DNA of 64,000 nt from positions 1,178,001 through 1,242,000 of the forward strand of contig VWND01000076.1 of NCBI GenBank assembly GCA_009599575.1, given 5' to 3'. The notes beneath the pieces were generated by a model, which saw only the letters and a list, made by a program, of their open reading frames with translations, made no database searches and was not told the DNA's origin. Shown here one piece after another: positions 33,936 through 46,732 of the stretch (within the stretch, counting starts at the first letter, position 1; the number at the start of each line of letters is the position of its first letter). The stretch comes from Blumeriella jaapii (lineage: Eukaryota > Ascomycota > Leotiomycetes > Helotiales > Drepanopezizaceae). The position numbers and the translations under genes are program-made.

Positions 33936-35435
33936 TCAGCTCTCGATCTTCTCTCCGCTCAACAGACCCTTCCACAGCTTCCACGTGCTCTCGTTGTAGC
34001 CGTAGACAGCCGCGTTCGCAAAGCCCTGAATGACGATGCACGCCTAGGTAGTCGAGGTCGCGTTAGCAATTGCCTCGCAAGCCGACGCATGTCCGTGTAT
34101 GCCTTGTGTCGGCGAGGGGAAGTGCGGTGCGGCGAGCCGGGAAGGATGCGCGGAGGACCAAAGTCTTACCTTGTCGATGGTGCCGAGGGCGAACGGCGCC
34201 CGGTCGCCGCTCGTCGCTTGGTACACCCGGATCACGGTCGGCAGGATCCAGATGAGCACGTAGAGCAGAGGATAAGTCATCATCTGGTAAGACACCTACC
34301 CCGCCAGCCCCGGAAAGCCCCAGTCAGCACAAGGTCTCCCCGACAGAGAAACGGCCCAGGAGTTCGGGAGATGAAAGGAAACAAGACCTGCGCACCCTTT
34401 TCAGCACCGGCGAGGTGTTCACGCTCCTCGCGCGCGTAGACGGGGTTCGCGCGCCTAGCTCGCAGTCGTCTACTTTGGCGCTGGGAAACATGATGATGGA
34501 GTGCCGGGACGGCGTCGGGTGCTCGCTGCCGCTGGACGCGCGTAGTTGGCCGAGCTGCTGCGTCGTGTCGTCGTCGATGGATATGAAGCGCGAGTGGGCG
34601 TTGTGGATGATGAAGTAGAGCTTGACGTAGAGGACGATGATGGTGACGATGATGAGCCAGCGCGGGATGAAGTTGACCAGGAGACGGACCCGGTCGCTCG
34701 TGAACCAGCACCCTGCTTTCTGCATCAGGTATCTGAGAGGTGTTTTGGGTGGGAGGTTGCCTTACAGGCTCCAATGTCACCGTAGCCGACGGCGGCGAGG
34801 CCTATGGCGGCCCAGAGGCTGGACAGAGACCATGGGACGAACCAGACGATGAGTTTGTGTTCCTGGACCCACGCCGATTGCTTCTTGCGGTTGGCTAGGA
34901 TGAGGTAGGTGCACATGGCTATGATCAAAATCCAATAATCGGCTGTGAGTTTGCATTGGTTAGCAAAAGGGCACGTAGATACGTTCTGAGATGGGGTACG
35001 CACTTTGCACAACGAAGACTTGGACCATGAAACCGTTGAAGTTGCAGAACGATTCTAGGTTGTCGTCGTCGATGTTGGAACCACTCAGGTTTAACGATGA
35101 GGAGGATAAGAAGTTGATGGCCATGCAGAAATCGCTAATAGCGAGCCCCCTGGGAGAGGAAAATCGAAAAAGTAAGTGCTTGCGCATATTTAGCTGTGAG
35201 TTGGCGCCGCTTACAGGATGAGTTGATGACGGAACGTTCTCATGGGTTTGAATAGCTGATCGGTTTCTCAGTGAGGTGCTTGGAGGAGGAAAGAGTGTGC
35301 TAAGTTACGTACCACGAACGACAGAATCATCCATCCTGCTCCAAACGCAGACAGACACGATACCACAACGATAATCGTACTCAGGGTCCGAGTACTCGGC
35401 ACCGTCGACGGAGCAGATAATACCGGGTCGACCAT
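33936..35435 (-). CDS. G protein-coupled receptor, cAMP-receptor/Git3-like class (GprH type)
   Basis: Seven exons (35435-35313, 35255-35215, 35149-35004, 34942-34766, 34712-34396, 34295-34170, 34043-33936) join in frame to 345 residues. Successive hydrophobic segments are seen: STIIVVVSCLSAFGAGWMIL; RHQLILGLAISDFCMAINFL; DYWILIIAMCTYLILA; KLIVWFVPWSLSSLWAAIGL; VNFIPRWLIIVTIIVLYVKL; MTYPLLYVLIWILPTVIRVY; and ACIVIQGFANAAVYGYNE. The GDIGAWCWFTSD loop and the FRHQLIL start of TM2 match fungal cAMP-receptor-like receptors that sense carbon sources and signal through a G-alpha to cAMP-PKA. A Ser-rich loop between TM5 and TM6 (about 85 residues) probably carries the G-protein contact. Fifth-exon acceptor was chosen to give the conserved AWCW. 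Gene intact. Confidence 0.82.
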
Positions 35436-37605
35436 TTCACGTCAACGTTTGTCAAAAGTACTGCTCCAAATATGACGACCGATGTCTCCGATGTTCGTAC
35501 TCGACGAAGGTAATTCGCCCTCTGGCCGGCACAAGCCATGATCTTATACGACCAGACTCACGCAAGAGTCGATCCCCCATCATCCCAATCACTTTCCTCC
35601 CCAGCAGGAGAAGGAGAACACTTTCAATGGTCCCGGTCGATCAATAACCTGGCTTATTCGGGAACACGCAACGGTGCCGGGGCCGAGAAAAAGGAATAGA
35701 GATTCAAACAGGAAATACAGAGATGAATTTGGCATGCATCATCGGGTGAAGGCTGTCAAGATACCCCGCGGATTGCTGTGTCGGTAGATCTATTTCTTGG
35801 AATGGTTCTTGCTGGTGAGGCGAAACGCTGCCGACCCCCACTGGCCGGGTCAACATCGTGGAGATCACGGGAGAATTCTCTGGTGATTTGCTGACGAAAC
35901 CGATAGCCTAACAGGAAGATCTCGAACCAGGTTCCAGAGAGCCAGCTGTGAAGGGTCCGATAGAGAAGATGGCCCCGAAGTGCATCCTACGTTATCGTCT
36001 TTGGTACACAGACTCTCTTCCTTTTCCTTCCGCGTGATTAGAGAGCACTGGTGTCGAAGCAGCTCCGTGAAAAGCAGGAGAGAAGCAGCAAAGGAGAACT
36101 AGGAAAATGAAGAGATGCGAGTCCGAGATGTTTTGGTTGTTCCACAAGCCCCACAGGATCGTAGGAGTGTATTCCGTAAAGAGCCAGCCGTGAAACTTAC
36201 AGCACCAGGCTTCTGATACCGCCGAACACCCTCGACGCCTTGGGAGGAGTGGTTGGCTGCTATTGGAACAGGCCCGCCAAAAGAAAAACACAGGAAACCC
36301 GCTCGTCTGGTCTCTTGCCAAGCTCCCCCCGCCGGGAAATAAAGTGCCGTATGTACAGTTCCTCTGTCATGGAGACGCGAACGTCAGAAAAGACCCTGAT
36401 TTGGCTAGCGGCATGCGTCGATCAGCATCTCGGGGCTTATCTTCGTTAAATCGTAGAACTTACGAACGCAGTAGATGAGAAAGACACTTGCAACGATACG
36501 GCTTCATCTTAGGTCTTTCTACTAGAGGATTGTGGTATGCAAGAGGTAGGGCGGGAAACAGGTGAGAGGAATAGTAAGCAGAATAGAAGGCGATCCTGAT
36601 TCAATCGATGACTAGTCTCGCTAAGTTAAAAACAACGAAAAACATGGCAGCAGGACGTAGGTAGTACTGTAAGAGAGGTATTGAGAAGGTACTCACGTGC
36701 TATGTCATAGTGCAGTCTGGGTTCCAAGTTAGATGTTTCTCTCCTTTTTTTTTCCTTTTTCACTTGGACTGTCGGAAAGAACTTTGTGCAAAGATGCACT
36801 CACTGTGCAGAACTCGCCGCCTCGTTTTCAAAATATGCTCGTGGGGCCCGACGACTTTCCGGACAAAGACCGAGGCAAAGATTTCCAGAAGACCGCAGTT
36901 GGTTGGAGAGAGCGGGTGAAATGGACTTATCCCACGTAGGCAATCCCATAGACATCGCTATCGAGCATCGAGAGTGTCTGAGCGCAGAGAAACCACGTAC
37001 GCAGTCTGTTGGTCTTGAGGCCATTGCCTACAGAAACAGGACACTTGTTGAATTCTCGGCATCGTATAACACATTTGAAATAGCGCAAGCTCCTCCGAAA
37101 TGTGAGACAGTGGTAGATAGATACCACGATTCTTGTTGTAGGATCTAGAGGTGGATGCTGTATCGTTGACAGCAACGGCCAACGCGTGTACGGCACCGGC
37201 GCCGCACTTTGGGAGAGATCCTCGGAAAATGTAGAGGTATTCCGGAGAGTGGAAGATGGACATACATAGCCAGGCTGCCTACCTTAGCTCCTTTTGTGGG
37301 CAACAGAAGTATGGGGTAGGACCTATGATGAAGAGGGGAATCATAGCCCTCCCGTCTTGCCGGTTCTCCCATAGACGCAGGCTTGCGCAGGACGTCTTTT
37401 CAAGGAGCACGATCAAGCCAATTGGAAGACATCGGGCGTGTGGTTCGTTCTCCCTCGTGTGGTAGCTCGCTCGCTCGCTCGTCGTTGTCCCAACCTGCAT
37501 ATGGGAATAAGTTGTCTTTCGGTGGAAGAGCACAGTAGGCACCACCACTTTGCCCGAGAGAAGAGACTCTGACTTACCCTCTCCACCATTGCCTTCTCTG
37601 GGACG

Positions 37606-37832
37606 ACACGGGACAGGTACACCTACTGTACTGTATCTGTATCTGTACATACTGTACTGTGTTTGTACGTATTGTATCTGTTCATACTACACTGTATTTG
37701 TAAATGCTGTGTTGTATCTATGTCTATTGCATTGCATTTGTACATATTGTACCGTGTTTGTACATTTTATACTGTGTCTGTACTGTGTCTGTACACACTG
37801 TATTGTATCTGTACAAATTGTACTATGTACCT
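37606..37832 (+). repeat. Degenerate minisatellite of TTTGTACATATTGTACTGTG-like units
   Basis: About ten to twelve diverged copies of a roughly 20-nt unit, each containing one or two TGTAC cores spaced at about 10 and 20 nt. The units differ by scattered substitutions, so the array is old compared with the perfect VNTRs elsewhere. Confidence 0.75.
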
Positions 37833-39843
37833 ATGTACCCACGAGAGAGCCACTAAGATAGCGCCTTGGCAAGCAGGACCTTTCTTTACCAGCCTTCCTT
37901 CGTCCAGAGATGTCAAAAGCATGTCTCCTTTCTACAGATACAGCACCTTCGAGGCCGTACCTCTCCTATCCACATCCAGTACTGTATCTTCTCTTGCCGC
38001 CTTTCCGTTTTCCATCTGGAGAATTAATGTAAGACTAAGGTGGTTGTGGGTGCATTGGACGGAAAGGAATGGTCTGTTGTCAAGCTCCAGAGCCTTCCCG
38101 CGTATGGTCTACTGAGATTTACCATAGAAAGAAACATGAACCAAGGCGGGGAGGGGGGCGACGGGCTATCGTCTAACTCTCTCTCTCAGACGACCTTGGA
38201 CCCCTATTACTCCATGGCTCGCAATTCGCCTGGTTAGTCGTGCGCCGAGCCCGACGCCAATAGTCCGAAGCTATTCACAATCCATGATCGACCTATGTGT
38301 AGACTTTGCATGGAGACAACGTTCGCCTCGGCTAGTCTGCTCTGCGACTCGTGCAGTACAGATACCCAAGGCCAGGTCGCCCGCAGCTTCGCTCCAGTCG
38401 ATCGCATCCAGACAAGGCTTGACTTGGGAATTGCGGTCTGACGGCCGGGTCCGAGTCCCACCGCCGTGCGCGACTTGAGAAAATCGAGCTGAGAAGTGCA
38501 GTGCGTCCAGCGCAGACGCTTTTTAAGCCGATGAAGACATCCACATCTTGTCCCGGCGTGTTTGACTTTCTCCCCGAGGGTTTGTTTGGAGCAGGTTCCG
38601 GCTGACTTGCCACGCCATGCATCTGCTTGACAGGAGCATCTGAAACGCCGGCTTTCGAGCCATCAGAAGTATAAGTATGCAGTGAAGTTCTGCGCCCCAA
38701 CTTACAGGACCCTTCGTGCAGATGAGGCAAACTCTCTCGACTGGTGACAAGCACACCCGCCGTCCCAGCGCCCCTCACGCACAGGAGCCAAGGAGCTACG
38801 TCGACTCAATGGTACCTTACGATGTGCTGACGAGGTCCAGAAAGCGGGGGGGGCGTGGAGAGCGGAGAGCGGAGAGGGAGAGCGGGGTCGACATGCAGAG
38901 CTTCGAAGCGCACTTGGAAGCCATTCCCAAACCAGAGACACACAGACGCCACAGGCCGCAGACACTCCTGCAACGCCTCGAGAACTCGGAACACGAAGCG
39001 GAGCCAGCCTGCCTCGAGCAGTCAAGGCAAACCAGAATCCAAGAGTGACGAACGGACTCCCTCTCCACTCGATCCGCTCGACCGCTGCACACGCCTCGCC
39101 CGTCGCCTTCTGCACCATCCACAGTACGCAGGACAGCACAGCACGATAGGCACAACGTTCAGAAACGGGACGAGACATCAAGGTGTTTACCATGGCGAAA
39201 AGTGACTTCTACTCTCATTCACGCAAGCCAGCTCGCGAGCGGCGAGCGCGCGGACGACGAAGTGGGTCGGTCTTCGTGGTGTGTCTCGGTCGGTGCAATA
39301 CGGGCTTGCTACGGAGTCGCAGAAAGGCAAAGAAGAGAAAGACGGAGGGAAAGGAACGCCAGGGCAAGCAAGCGACACGCGCAGTTTCCGTCGGTCGACT
39401 AACGACAGCACATACAGTAAGTAGCACCGTAGCGCGAGCCCGCCGCCTCCCGTCTCCCGCGTCCCGCATTGCATCCTCCCCGAACCCAGATCCAGGCACA
39501 TGCAACAATCACCACCGCCACCTTCTCGCCGCCGACGCCGTGGCCGGCCGGCCGGCCAGCTTCTTTCCTCTCACGGCGTCGGTCGTCGGATGCGGTGCGG
39601 GTGTCGTGTCGGTCGGGTCGGGTCGGGTCGGGTCCTGATCTCCCCCCCTTTCTGACCCCCTCCCCCGCTGCAGATCCGATGCGAACCGATCATGCCAACG
39701 TCCATCTGCACCTAGCTGTAGCTGTGGCTGTAGCTGTGAGGACGGATAACCGCCTGCTTCGTGGGATCTGGGCTTCCTCTGCACGATGCCGTACGCACGC
39801 TAGATGCTGTACATAGGAAGCGTGTACTGTACTGTACGGTACT

Positions 39844-39870
39844 GTGAGGTGAGGTGAGGTGAGGTGAGGT
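39844..39870 (+). repeat. (GAGGT)n pentanucleotide repeat
   Basis: Five to six tandem GAGGT units next to a TACTGTACGGTACTGT tract. Confidence 0.85.
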
Positions 39871-40267
39871 TATTACTGTATCGGGCCAAGACCAAAACCC
39901 CCATCATCACTCGGCTCGCGTAGAACGTAGCAGAGGCATTGCGCACAGTGTTTGGGGGAGGGAAGGGAGGAGTTACTGCGGCAGGACACGTTCGGGGGAA
40001 AAGAAGGGAAGCGGAAAGGTCGGAGGTGTGTTTGGTTGAGATGAGATGGGTTGGAGAGAGAGGGATTGGACAGAGAGATTGGACAGAGAGATGTATATAT
40101 TTATATAGATAATACATATTTATTCATAGATATATTTCTTCATGTTGGTTCTCCTCCTGCTAGGACACATAGCCGACGCCGACTTTTCATGTAAGCAAGC
40201 ATCGCTCCATCTCGTCTGCGTGCATAGGTCCGCCGTCCGCGCGAACAATCCCCCCTCTGTGCTTCCC

Positions 40268-40352
40268 TCGTTCTTGTGTGCTGTGCTGTGCTGTCCTGTC
40301 TTGTGCTGTGCTATGCTGTGCTGTCCTGTGCTGTCCTGTCTTGTCCTGTGGT
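40268..40352 (+). repeat. (CTGTG/CTGTC)n pentanucleotide array
   Basis: About 16 units of a 5-bp repeat with C/G variation at the last position. Confidence 0.85.
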
Positions 40353-40742
40353 TCCGTTCTGCCCGAGTGCGCTCACGGCAGCTCCCATCTCGCTCCTCCC
40401 CCTCCTCTTCCTCCTCCCCCTCCCCCGGTGGAGAGCCGCGGGTCGTGTCGTATAGCGAAGTCGTGTCGTGTCGTGTCATGTCGGGGGAGATCCAGCTCCC
40501 ATGGCGCCCCTCGCCCTCGGGGGGCCTGATGAACGCGGGTGAGCACGATTGGCACCGCGACCAGGAAAAGGGAGACGCGTCCCTTCCCTCCCCCCCGAGC
40601 GGCCTCGTAGAGCAGGGCTCCCGGCCATGGCGGCCACGACGGTCGGTCGGTGGTCGTGAAGGGCGCGCGCTGAGCTTCGAGCAGCAGCGTGAGGGGCCAC
40701 GGCTCGCCGCGTCCCCCGCTTGCTCGCTCGCTCGCTCACTCG

Positions 40743-40976
40743 CTATCCACACAGATGGCACGTGCCCGGCTGTGGACTCGCGTTAGCCTGGGGTCGTCGC
40801 CGGCGGCGCCGCGGCGGGTGGGTAGGTGGGCGTCGACGTACAATCACGATGTAGCGCTCGTGCGGGCCGCGCGTGCAGCTGCGCTCCTTGTGGCCGTCGG
40901 TCGTGCAGCCGAAGAAGTGCGCGCCCGGGTCGAGGCAGCAGGTGTAGACGTAGTAGTTTTTGGCGTATTCGCACAT
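40743..40976 (-). CDS. Small cysteine-rich conserved fungal protein, 59 residues
   Basis: Exon 1 (40976-40842) and exon 2 (40787-40743) are joined by a 54-nt GT-AG intron (GTACGT...CCCCAG). The protein starts MCEYAKNYYVYTCCLDPGAH and continues FFGCTTDGHKERSCTRGPHE, RYIVI, then after the intron ends GTCHLCG. Seven cysteines and the CxxC end suggest metal binding. I recall short fungal proteins with the same MCEY...NYY...DPG.HFF...PHERY...C.LC pattern, all of unknown function; I could not check this by search. It lies alone in a GC-rich desert and would be missed by gene finders with a length cut-off. No signal peptide, so probably intracellular. Confidence 0.75.
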   Translation of the reverse strand: MCEYAKNYYVYTCCLDPGAHFFGCTTDGHKERSCTRGPHERYIVIVRRRPPTHPPRRRRRRPQANASPQPGTCHLCG

Positions 40977-43900
40977 CGTGCCGGCGACGGGGGGCGGGCG
41001 ATGGCGATGGGGATGGGCGATGGGCGATGGGGGATGGGGCACTCGCGCTCCTGCGATACGGCGCGGTGCGGTGGATGGGCTGGCGGGCGGGCGGGCAGGT
41101 TCTCTAGACACAGACAGGGACGGGGACGGACGGGGACGACCACCGACGGACGACCTGCGCCGACCTTAAGTATAAGTCCTGGACTGCACTCGACTGCACT
41201 GGACGGGCAGGATCCGCGTGCCGGGTGAGCGCTGGCCGCCAAGCCGGGGCCGTGAAGCTTTGGGTGGCTTCTTTTTTTTTTTTTTTTTTTTTTTATCCTT
41301 TTGGGTTCTGCGTCTGCCGGACGGAAACGGATGCGCGACAGCGGCAGAAACGCCGCTGGACGTCCGCTCGGGCATCGACAGGCACGGGGGGGGGGGGAGG
41401 GCGGCAGGGGGAGGGGGATGGGCCTGGTCTGGTCGGGTCTGGTCGGGTCTGGCAGCATCAGATGTGACCGACCAGGGCCGGGTGGGGAGGAGGAGGAGGA
41501 GGAGGAGGTGGTGGAGGAGGTGGAGTGGGCTGGCAGGGACGAGAGTGCTCGGAGGTGTCAGATAGTCGTGTGCAGAGTAGGTATCGTATAGGTAGTGTAT
41601 TGTAAATGTACAGATAGATACATAGGTATAGTACTGACCATATGCCATGTATACACTGTCTGTACATGTACATAGTATGTAAATGTACATACAGTAAAGT
41701 ACAGTACAGTAGGCAAGTACATCCTGCCAGCTTTCTTGTTCGACGAGACCTGGGGGTTTCCTACTTTATCTGATACTGTACTATGGTACTGTCCAGTGTA
41801 TGTAGTACTGTATTTGTGTATACTGTATGTACTGACTGTATGTACTGTACTGTATCACCACCACGGGGTGAGCTTTCTAGCCACAGCCCCAGCCCCAACT
41901 GTACTGTACTGAACTGTGCCACTCCCGCAGCCACAGCCACAAGCCACAAGCAACATGCCACAACCAAGAGCCACAACCAAGAGCCACAACCAATAACCCA
42001 CAACCCACCACCCTCTCTCCCTCCCCCTCCGACACAAGGCTGGTCCCTGCTCCTGCACAACTACAAACTATCACGGCTGCCTCGATGCTTTAAATCTCTT
42101 TCCATCCACGGAGTCGAGACGCGACACACGACTGACGTCGAGAGTCCAGACGGGAGACGGCGCGGCTCCGCCGTCTCGAACTCTCGTGGGAGAGTTGAGG
42201 CGCGCGCCGTGTCACTTGGCGCCATCGCCATCGCCATCGCCATCGCCATCGCCATCGCCAACCCGGCCTCGCGCCCATCAGCGAGCGGGCCATCATCATC
42301 ACGCCGTCACGTCTGCCCGCGAACGGGACCCCGCCGACGCCGACGACGACGACGACAACAACAACCACCACCACCACCACCACGACTCGTGCCCCCGCCG
42401 CCGACGAGCACCGGTCTCGTGCGGGGACCGACGAGGCATGTTCGCAGGCCCGCACGCGGGCGGGCGCACCCCACACGTCTGTCTGAGCGACGGGAAATGG
42501 GCACGTCTGATGGCCAGCCCGAAACCCCACGCCAAACATGAGAGCGCCTTGCGCCGGTCGAGCGCGAGACCACGACGGGGATCATCGACCTCAGCCTCGC
42601 GGTCCGTCTCTTCCGACCGTACCTACACACACACATACACACATACACACAAACAGAGCACTCCCTCCCCGGGGCCAAGCTGTGTCGGGTCATGCATGGC
42701 GTCGAGCGCGTGGGAGAGACAAGTCGTCGCCATCCATCGGCGGCCACCAACAACCCACGGCCCCGGGTCCATCAGAAGAGCTCGCGACGCGACGCCTCGT
42801 CCGCGCCCTCCCCCCCCCCAGGCGCGCTCGGAGCGGGATGGAATGGCGTTGGAAATGACAGCAACCTTCGGCGCCACTCTTTGGCTCCAGGGTCCTGTCC
42901 ACGCTCGCCTCGCTCGGCCATGCGGGACACCGCCAGAGCGTGACCCACGGGCGCGCGGCCCGAGTGGCATTCGCGGCACGCATCGCGAGACACCGGCTCG
43001 AGTCCACCCAGCGGACCGGACGACAGCGGCCATGGCATGCGGCTTCTGCTTCCTCATGCGAACGTGCGCCGGACGGCCAGCGCTGCTGCTGTCGGAGGGT
43101 TTCAGTCACGTGCCCGTACCCCACACGTCCCCGGTTAGGGCAGGACCGCATGGGGTCGCACGCATCGGTCCCGTGCTCCTGACGCCGACGATTCGTGGCG
43201 GGCAACGTTCCCTCGAGGTCGTCGGCGTGCGGAGCCATCCATCGCCAATCTCCCGGATCTCGAGCACGGAGATCACGAATGGCGTGGGCGGTCCGGTCGC
43301 AGAAGGCGTGGCCGGATGCACGACTCGGCGCATCCAGGGGGACTCACTCACCTTGGTCAGGGCTCGCCGCAAAAACGAGCATGGTGAGGGAGAGCACCAC
43401 ATCCACCAGGCACCGTAGACCAACCCCATCGAGCAGAGGATATCGGGTTCCTCTGTCCGGAGCACCGTCCGGGCCGGGCCACATGGATTCTCCCAGAAAG
43501 CTCGGGTCGTGCACCAAAACACCTTCCCATCAGGTGCCCGGTCCCCGGCACGCGAGATCACATTGCTTTGGCCTGCTGGCCTGCTGGCCTGCCTAGTTCG
43601 AGTCTTGCTCGCCTGGCTGAGATGCGTGATTCACCAACATGGTGACAGGCACAAGCGTGCTCCGATCCAGATCAACGATCCCGGCCAGGCGGCATCGTCC
43701 AGAAGGAAGAGATCGGACGGACAGATGGCGCCGGCAGTTCTGCGCGCCAGATCGCGGTCCAGCGCACTCTGCATGTCGTAGCGGTAGGATTAGCCATGGT
43801 GTTCGCGAATCCGGCGTGATCTGTGCCACCTCGGAGAGAGACATGGGGTGGGCGTGGCTCGGCATACGTTTCGCGCCGTGGAGCCATGCTCTGATGCCCG

Positions 43901-44323
43901 TGGCAGAGACAACAACCGCAGACATGGGGACACGACACAAGGCAAGCGCTTCTTCACCCCATCAACCGTCATCATGGGATCTCACAAGATGCGCACCGGT
44001 GAGCATGCACCCATGTTGTTGCACCGTCAATGGCATTCAATTGTACAGTATGGAGGGAACTCTCCTTCTAAGCTCCTGAGGGACAAAGATGCTAGCCAAG
44101 GGCGACGCCGCTAACTGTCGGGCCCCCAACCCAAACCGCTCTTCCCATTCCACTCCATGCACCAGTTCCGTTCTGATCCGTTCTCCCTCGACTCCCCGCA
44201 ACATCCTTCTTCCTACATGTACACTTTCGGGAGGAGAAGTGGCAGGCCCGCAAGACACGATTCGCGACGAGCCACACGAACCACCCAACCCTGCCGGGCT
44301 CGAGCTCCACGGACGCAGCGCGC
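40977..44323. other. 3.3-kb GC-rich intergenic region with simple repeats
   Basis: No gene is supported. Contents: poly-T of about 23 nt (41272-41294), G/GGA-rich runs 41388-41525, TACTGTAC-type tracts 41600-41712 and 41772-41912, CCACAA-type repeats 41935-42010, an (ATCGCC)n array 42221-42260 and an (AC)n-like run about 42625-42652. Long open frames here reflect high GC content. Confidence 0.6.
42221..42260 (+). repeat. (CATCGC)n hexanucleotide repeat
   Basis: Six to seven uninterrupted copies of GCCATC. Confidence 0.9.
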
Positions 44324-44909
44324 TCATAGCATCGCCACGATGGCGGCCAAACCACCAATGAGCCCAGCAGCACAGAGGCCGGGGCGTGTGGACACGGCAC
44401 CCGCCGCCGTGGGGGAGGCCGTGCTGCTCGCGGTGCTGCTCGCGGTCTTGCTGGCGGTGCTGCTCGGGGTCGTCGTGTGGTTGTTGGCCGCGTTGCACAC
44501 GACCGCCGTCGGGAGGTTCGTCACGCCGTTCGCCGTGCAGAGATCTTGCGAGAACTTGACGACCTTGCCCTGGTCATCGAGGGAGCAGCCGCTCGCCAGA
44601 CAGCAGGCGATGGAGTCTAGGAAGGAAGTGTTGGAGCAGATGCAGTCCACGCTGAGCTTGTCGCAGCCGGCTATGGTGTTGCCGGACGTGTACTGGAGCA
44701 CGCAGGCGGTCTGACGATGCGCGCGGCTGGGTTAGCACGATGTGGTTCTCGTCGTGTGGGTTTAGGCACTCTCCGGGATGGTCGGTGCTTTCTGGGGCGC
44801 GGGTCGGGGAGAGGGGAGGAGGACTCACTGCGCAGGTGGGCAAACCGTCGAATTGCGCGGTGGCCAGCGTGGCCAGCGCGCTTGTGAGCAGGAAAAAGGC
44901 GGCTCTCAT
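44324..44909 (-). CDS. CFEM-domain, probably GPI-anchored cell wall protein
   Basis: Exons 44909-44829 and 44710-44324 encode 155 residues. A signal peptide is clear (MRAAFFLLTSALATLATAQF). The CFEM cysteine pattern follows at about residues 24-90: PTCATAC split by the intron, GCDKLSVDCIC with its conserved Asp, ACCLASGC and DLC. CFEM proteins bind haem or sit in the wall, and some act in adhesion or plant interaction. A Ser/Thr-rich linker (TTTPSSTASKTASSTASSTA) leads to a hydrophobic tail (LCAAGLIGGLAAIVAML) typical of GPI addition. The intron in the CFEM core matches many ascomycete relatives. The 5' flank contains a long G tract (45164-45213). Confidence 0.88.
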
Positions 44910-46732
44910 GTTGGCGGCTTGGTGGTTGTAGAAGCTATCACGGCGAGCTTGAAAGAGCGTGGGGGGAGGGGAGGTTTTCAGGAACAGCGACGAGAGGCGG
45001 TGATGATGTGATGGGAAAGGTGAGCGGCGACGTGGAACAGCAGGCTATGCGCCGGAACGCAACTCCATGATATGTGAGTACTTATGCAAAAGAAATGGCA
45101 GCCACGCCGATCCTATTTCAGTCTCGTCTTGTTCGACGTGCGCCCCTTCTCTTGACTTTGCTTGGGGGGCCAGGGGGGGGGCGGGGGGGGGGGGGGGGGG
45201 GGGGGGGAGAGGGACACAGATGAATATAGATTCTTGTCCTCGCTCTGGTGAGCTGGTGATCTGGTGAGCTCCAACCCATGTCCCAGTTATAGTTTGTGGC
45301 CTTTCGCCGGCAGTTCCAAGTCTCGAGTCCCCCCCCCTTGCAGTACAGTACATACAGTACCGTACAGTTCTTATTATTCTTGAGGCACGATCGCATCTGA
45401 GCGAGCTTCATCTCAAGCTCGTGCGTGTCTTGAACAGAGGCAGCGAGACGGACACTCCGCGTGTACCGTACCGTACCGTACTGTACAGTCCTCTATGTCC
45501 TGCATGTACATATGTACATACACACACACATACAACCTCGGAATTTTCATTTTTAATTTTTTTTTAATTTTGACTTTTCCACTCCTCTTCTTATCACTCT
45601 CTCTCTTTCTCTTTTCCTCCTTATGCGCGCCTCCTGTCATCGGCATTCTCGGAGGTATGTACTGTCCAGCACCGCATAGCACAGCACAGCACAGCACAGT
45701 CTTCGCAATGACGCGCTCGCGGGTAAATTGGTGGGGGGGGGGAGCGGGGGGGGGGGGAGGGGCTCCTCTCCGCTTCGTACAGGTAGGTAAAGGTAGGTAA
45801 GGTAGGTATGCATTATTTACTTTCGGGTAGACGACAGCATCCGTCTGGTCTGCCTTTCGAGCCGTGTGTAGAAGTACACATTCATGCATGCATGCATGCA
45901 CACGGACGGACGGACCCATCTATCGGTGCTGGGAAAGTCTGTTGTTCGTTTGTTTACTTGTTTGTGTGTTTGTTCGTTTGCTTGTTTACTTGCTACGCGT
46001 GGGCGGTTTGGGGACGGATAGGCATGGATGTATATACGTATTGTATGTGAAGTATGTGAAGTATGTGAAGTACTGTTTGTGCTGTGTTAGGTATGTATGT
46101 ATGTATGTATGTGAAGCTTTCCGTTGTCGCGTGTCGTCGGTCGGCCTCGTCTACTCTGCACAGGCCGACGCGGCGCGGCTATTTATGGACGGATGGTCCT
46201 GAGACCTGAGATATGAGATATGAGACCTGGGTTTCGTGCGATTCACAGTAAAGCACAGGACAGCATAGGACAGATTGTGTTTGTACGAAGTAGACGGTAT
46301 GTACACAGTACACAGTACAAGTACTGTACTGTACAGTACATACAGGCAGCAAGAAAATGTATGATCCCCCCCCCACACCCCCCCGGCCCTCAAGATCGCC
46401 TGGGAAATTGAGACATGGAAGTCTATACGAACGCAGGCCTATCACGACGCTGCAGGGAGATGTCATCAGCTCCACCTCGAAGAAAGTCTACACGGGCGAG
46501 CGTCAGGCGGCGGCGGCGTTGAACTTCCAGAAGCGTCGCTCGCGAGCTCCCGCGCTGCTGCACACACGCACGGAAGAGCAGCTCGTCGACGGTATTTGTA
46601 TCGCGGGTCGTCAAATCACAGCCCCGGGTCTGTCAGACGGAGAGATTTGCTTGCTACGGCACCGAACCGAGAGGACGGCTTGCGGCGCGACTCGCTTCCG
46701 TGGCGTACTAGGTACGCCGAAGTAAACAAACG
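44910..46732. other. Divergent intergenic region between the CFEM and MFS genes
   Basis: No gene supported. Holds a G-rich tract (45164-45213), TACTGTAC/GTACC tracts (45343-45368, 45462-45490, 46298-46342), G-runs at 45735-45760, GTAAAGGTAG-type repeats near 45780-45810, and TGAAGTATG/TATG repeats (46044-46112). Confidence 0.6.
45164..45213 (+). repeat. G-rich tract including an almost pure run of about 27 G
   Basis: Near-continuous G interrupted by CCA, C and A. It lies about 255 nt upstream of the CFEM start, on the opposite strand to that gene. Long G-runs can form quadruplexes and are also prone to length miscalls. Confidence 0.85.

Larger units (their letters stand above)
35436..40742. 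other. 5.3-kb gene desert
   Basis: No gene is supported on either strand. Numerous short frames have neither domains nor convincing splicing. Notable contents: a degenerate TGTAC minisatellite at 37606-37832, a GGTGA array at 39844-39870, and a CTGTG/CTGTC pentamer array at 40268-40352. Composition becomes GC-rich after 38.8 kb. Confidence 0.6.

Noticed and set aside
42186..43418. 410-codon plus-strand open frame in the GC-rich desert
   Set aside because: Arg/Pro/His-rich, spans simple repeats (CATCGC, AC); overlaps equally long frames on the other strand, as expected from high GC.
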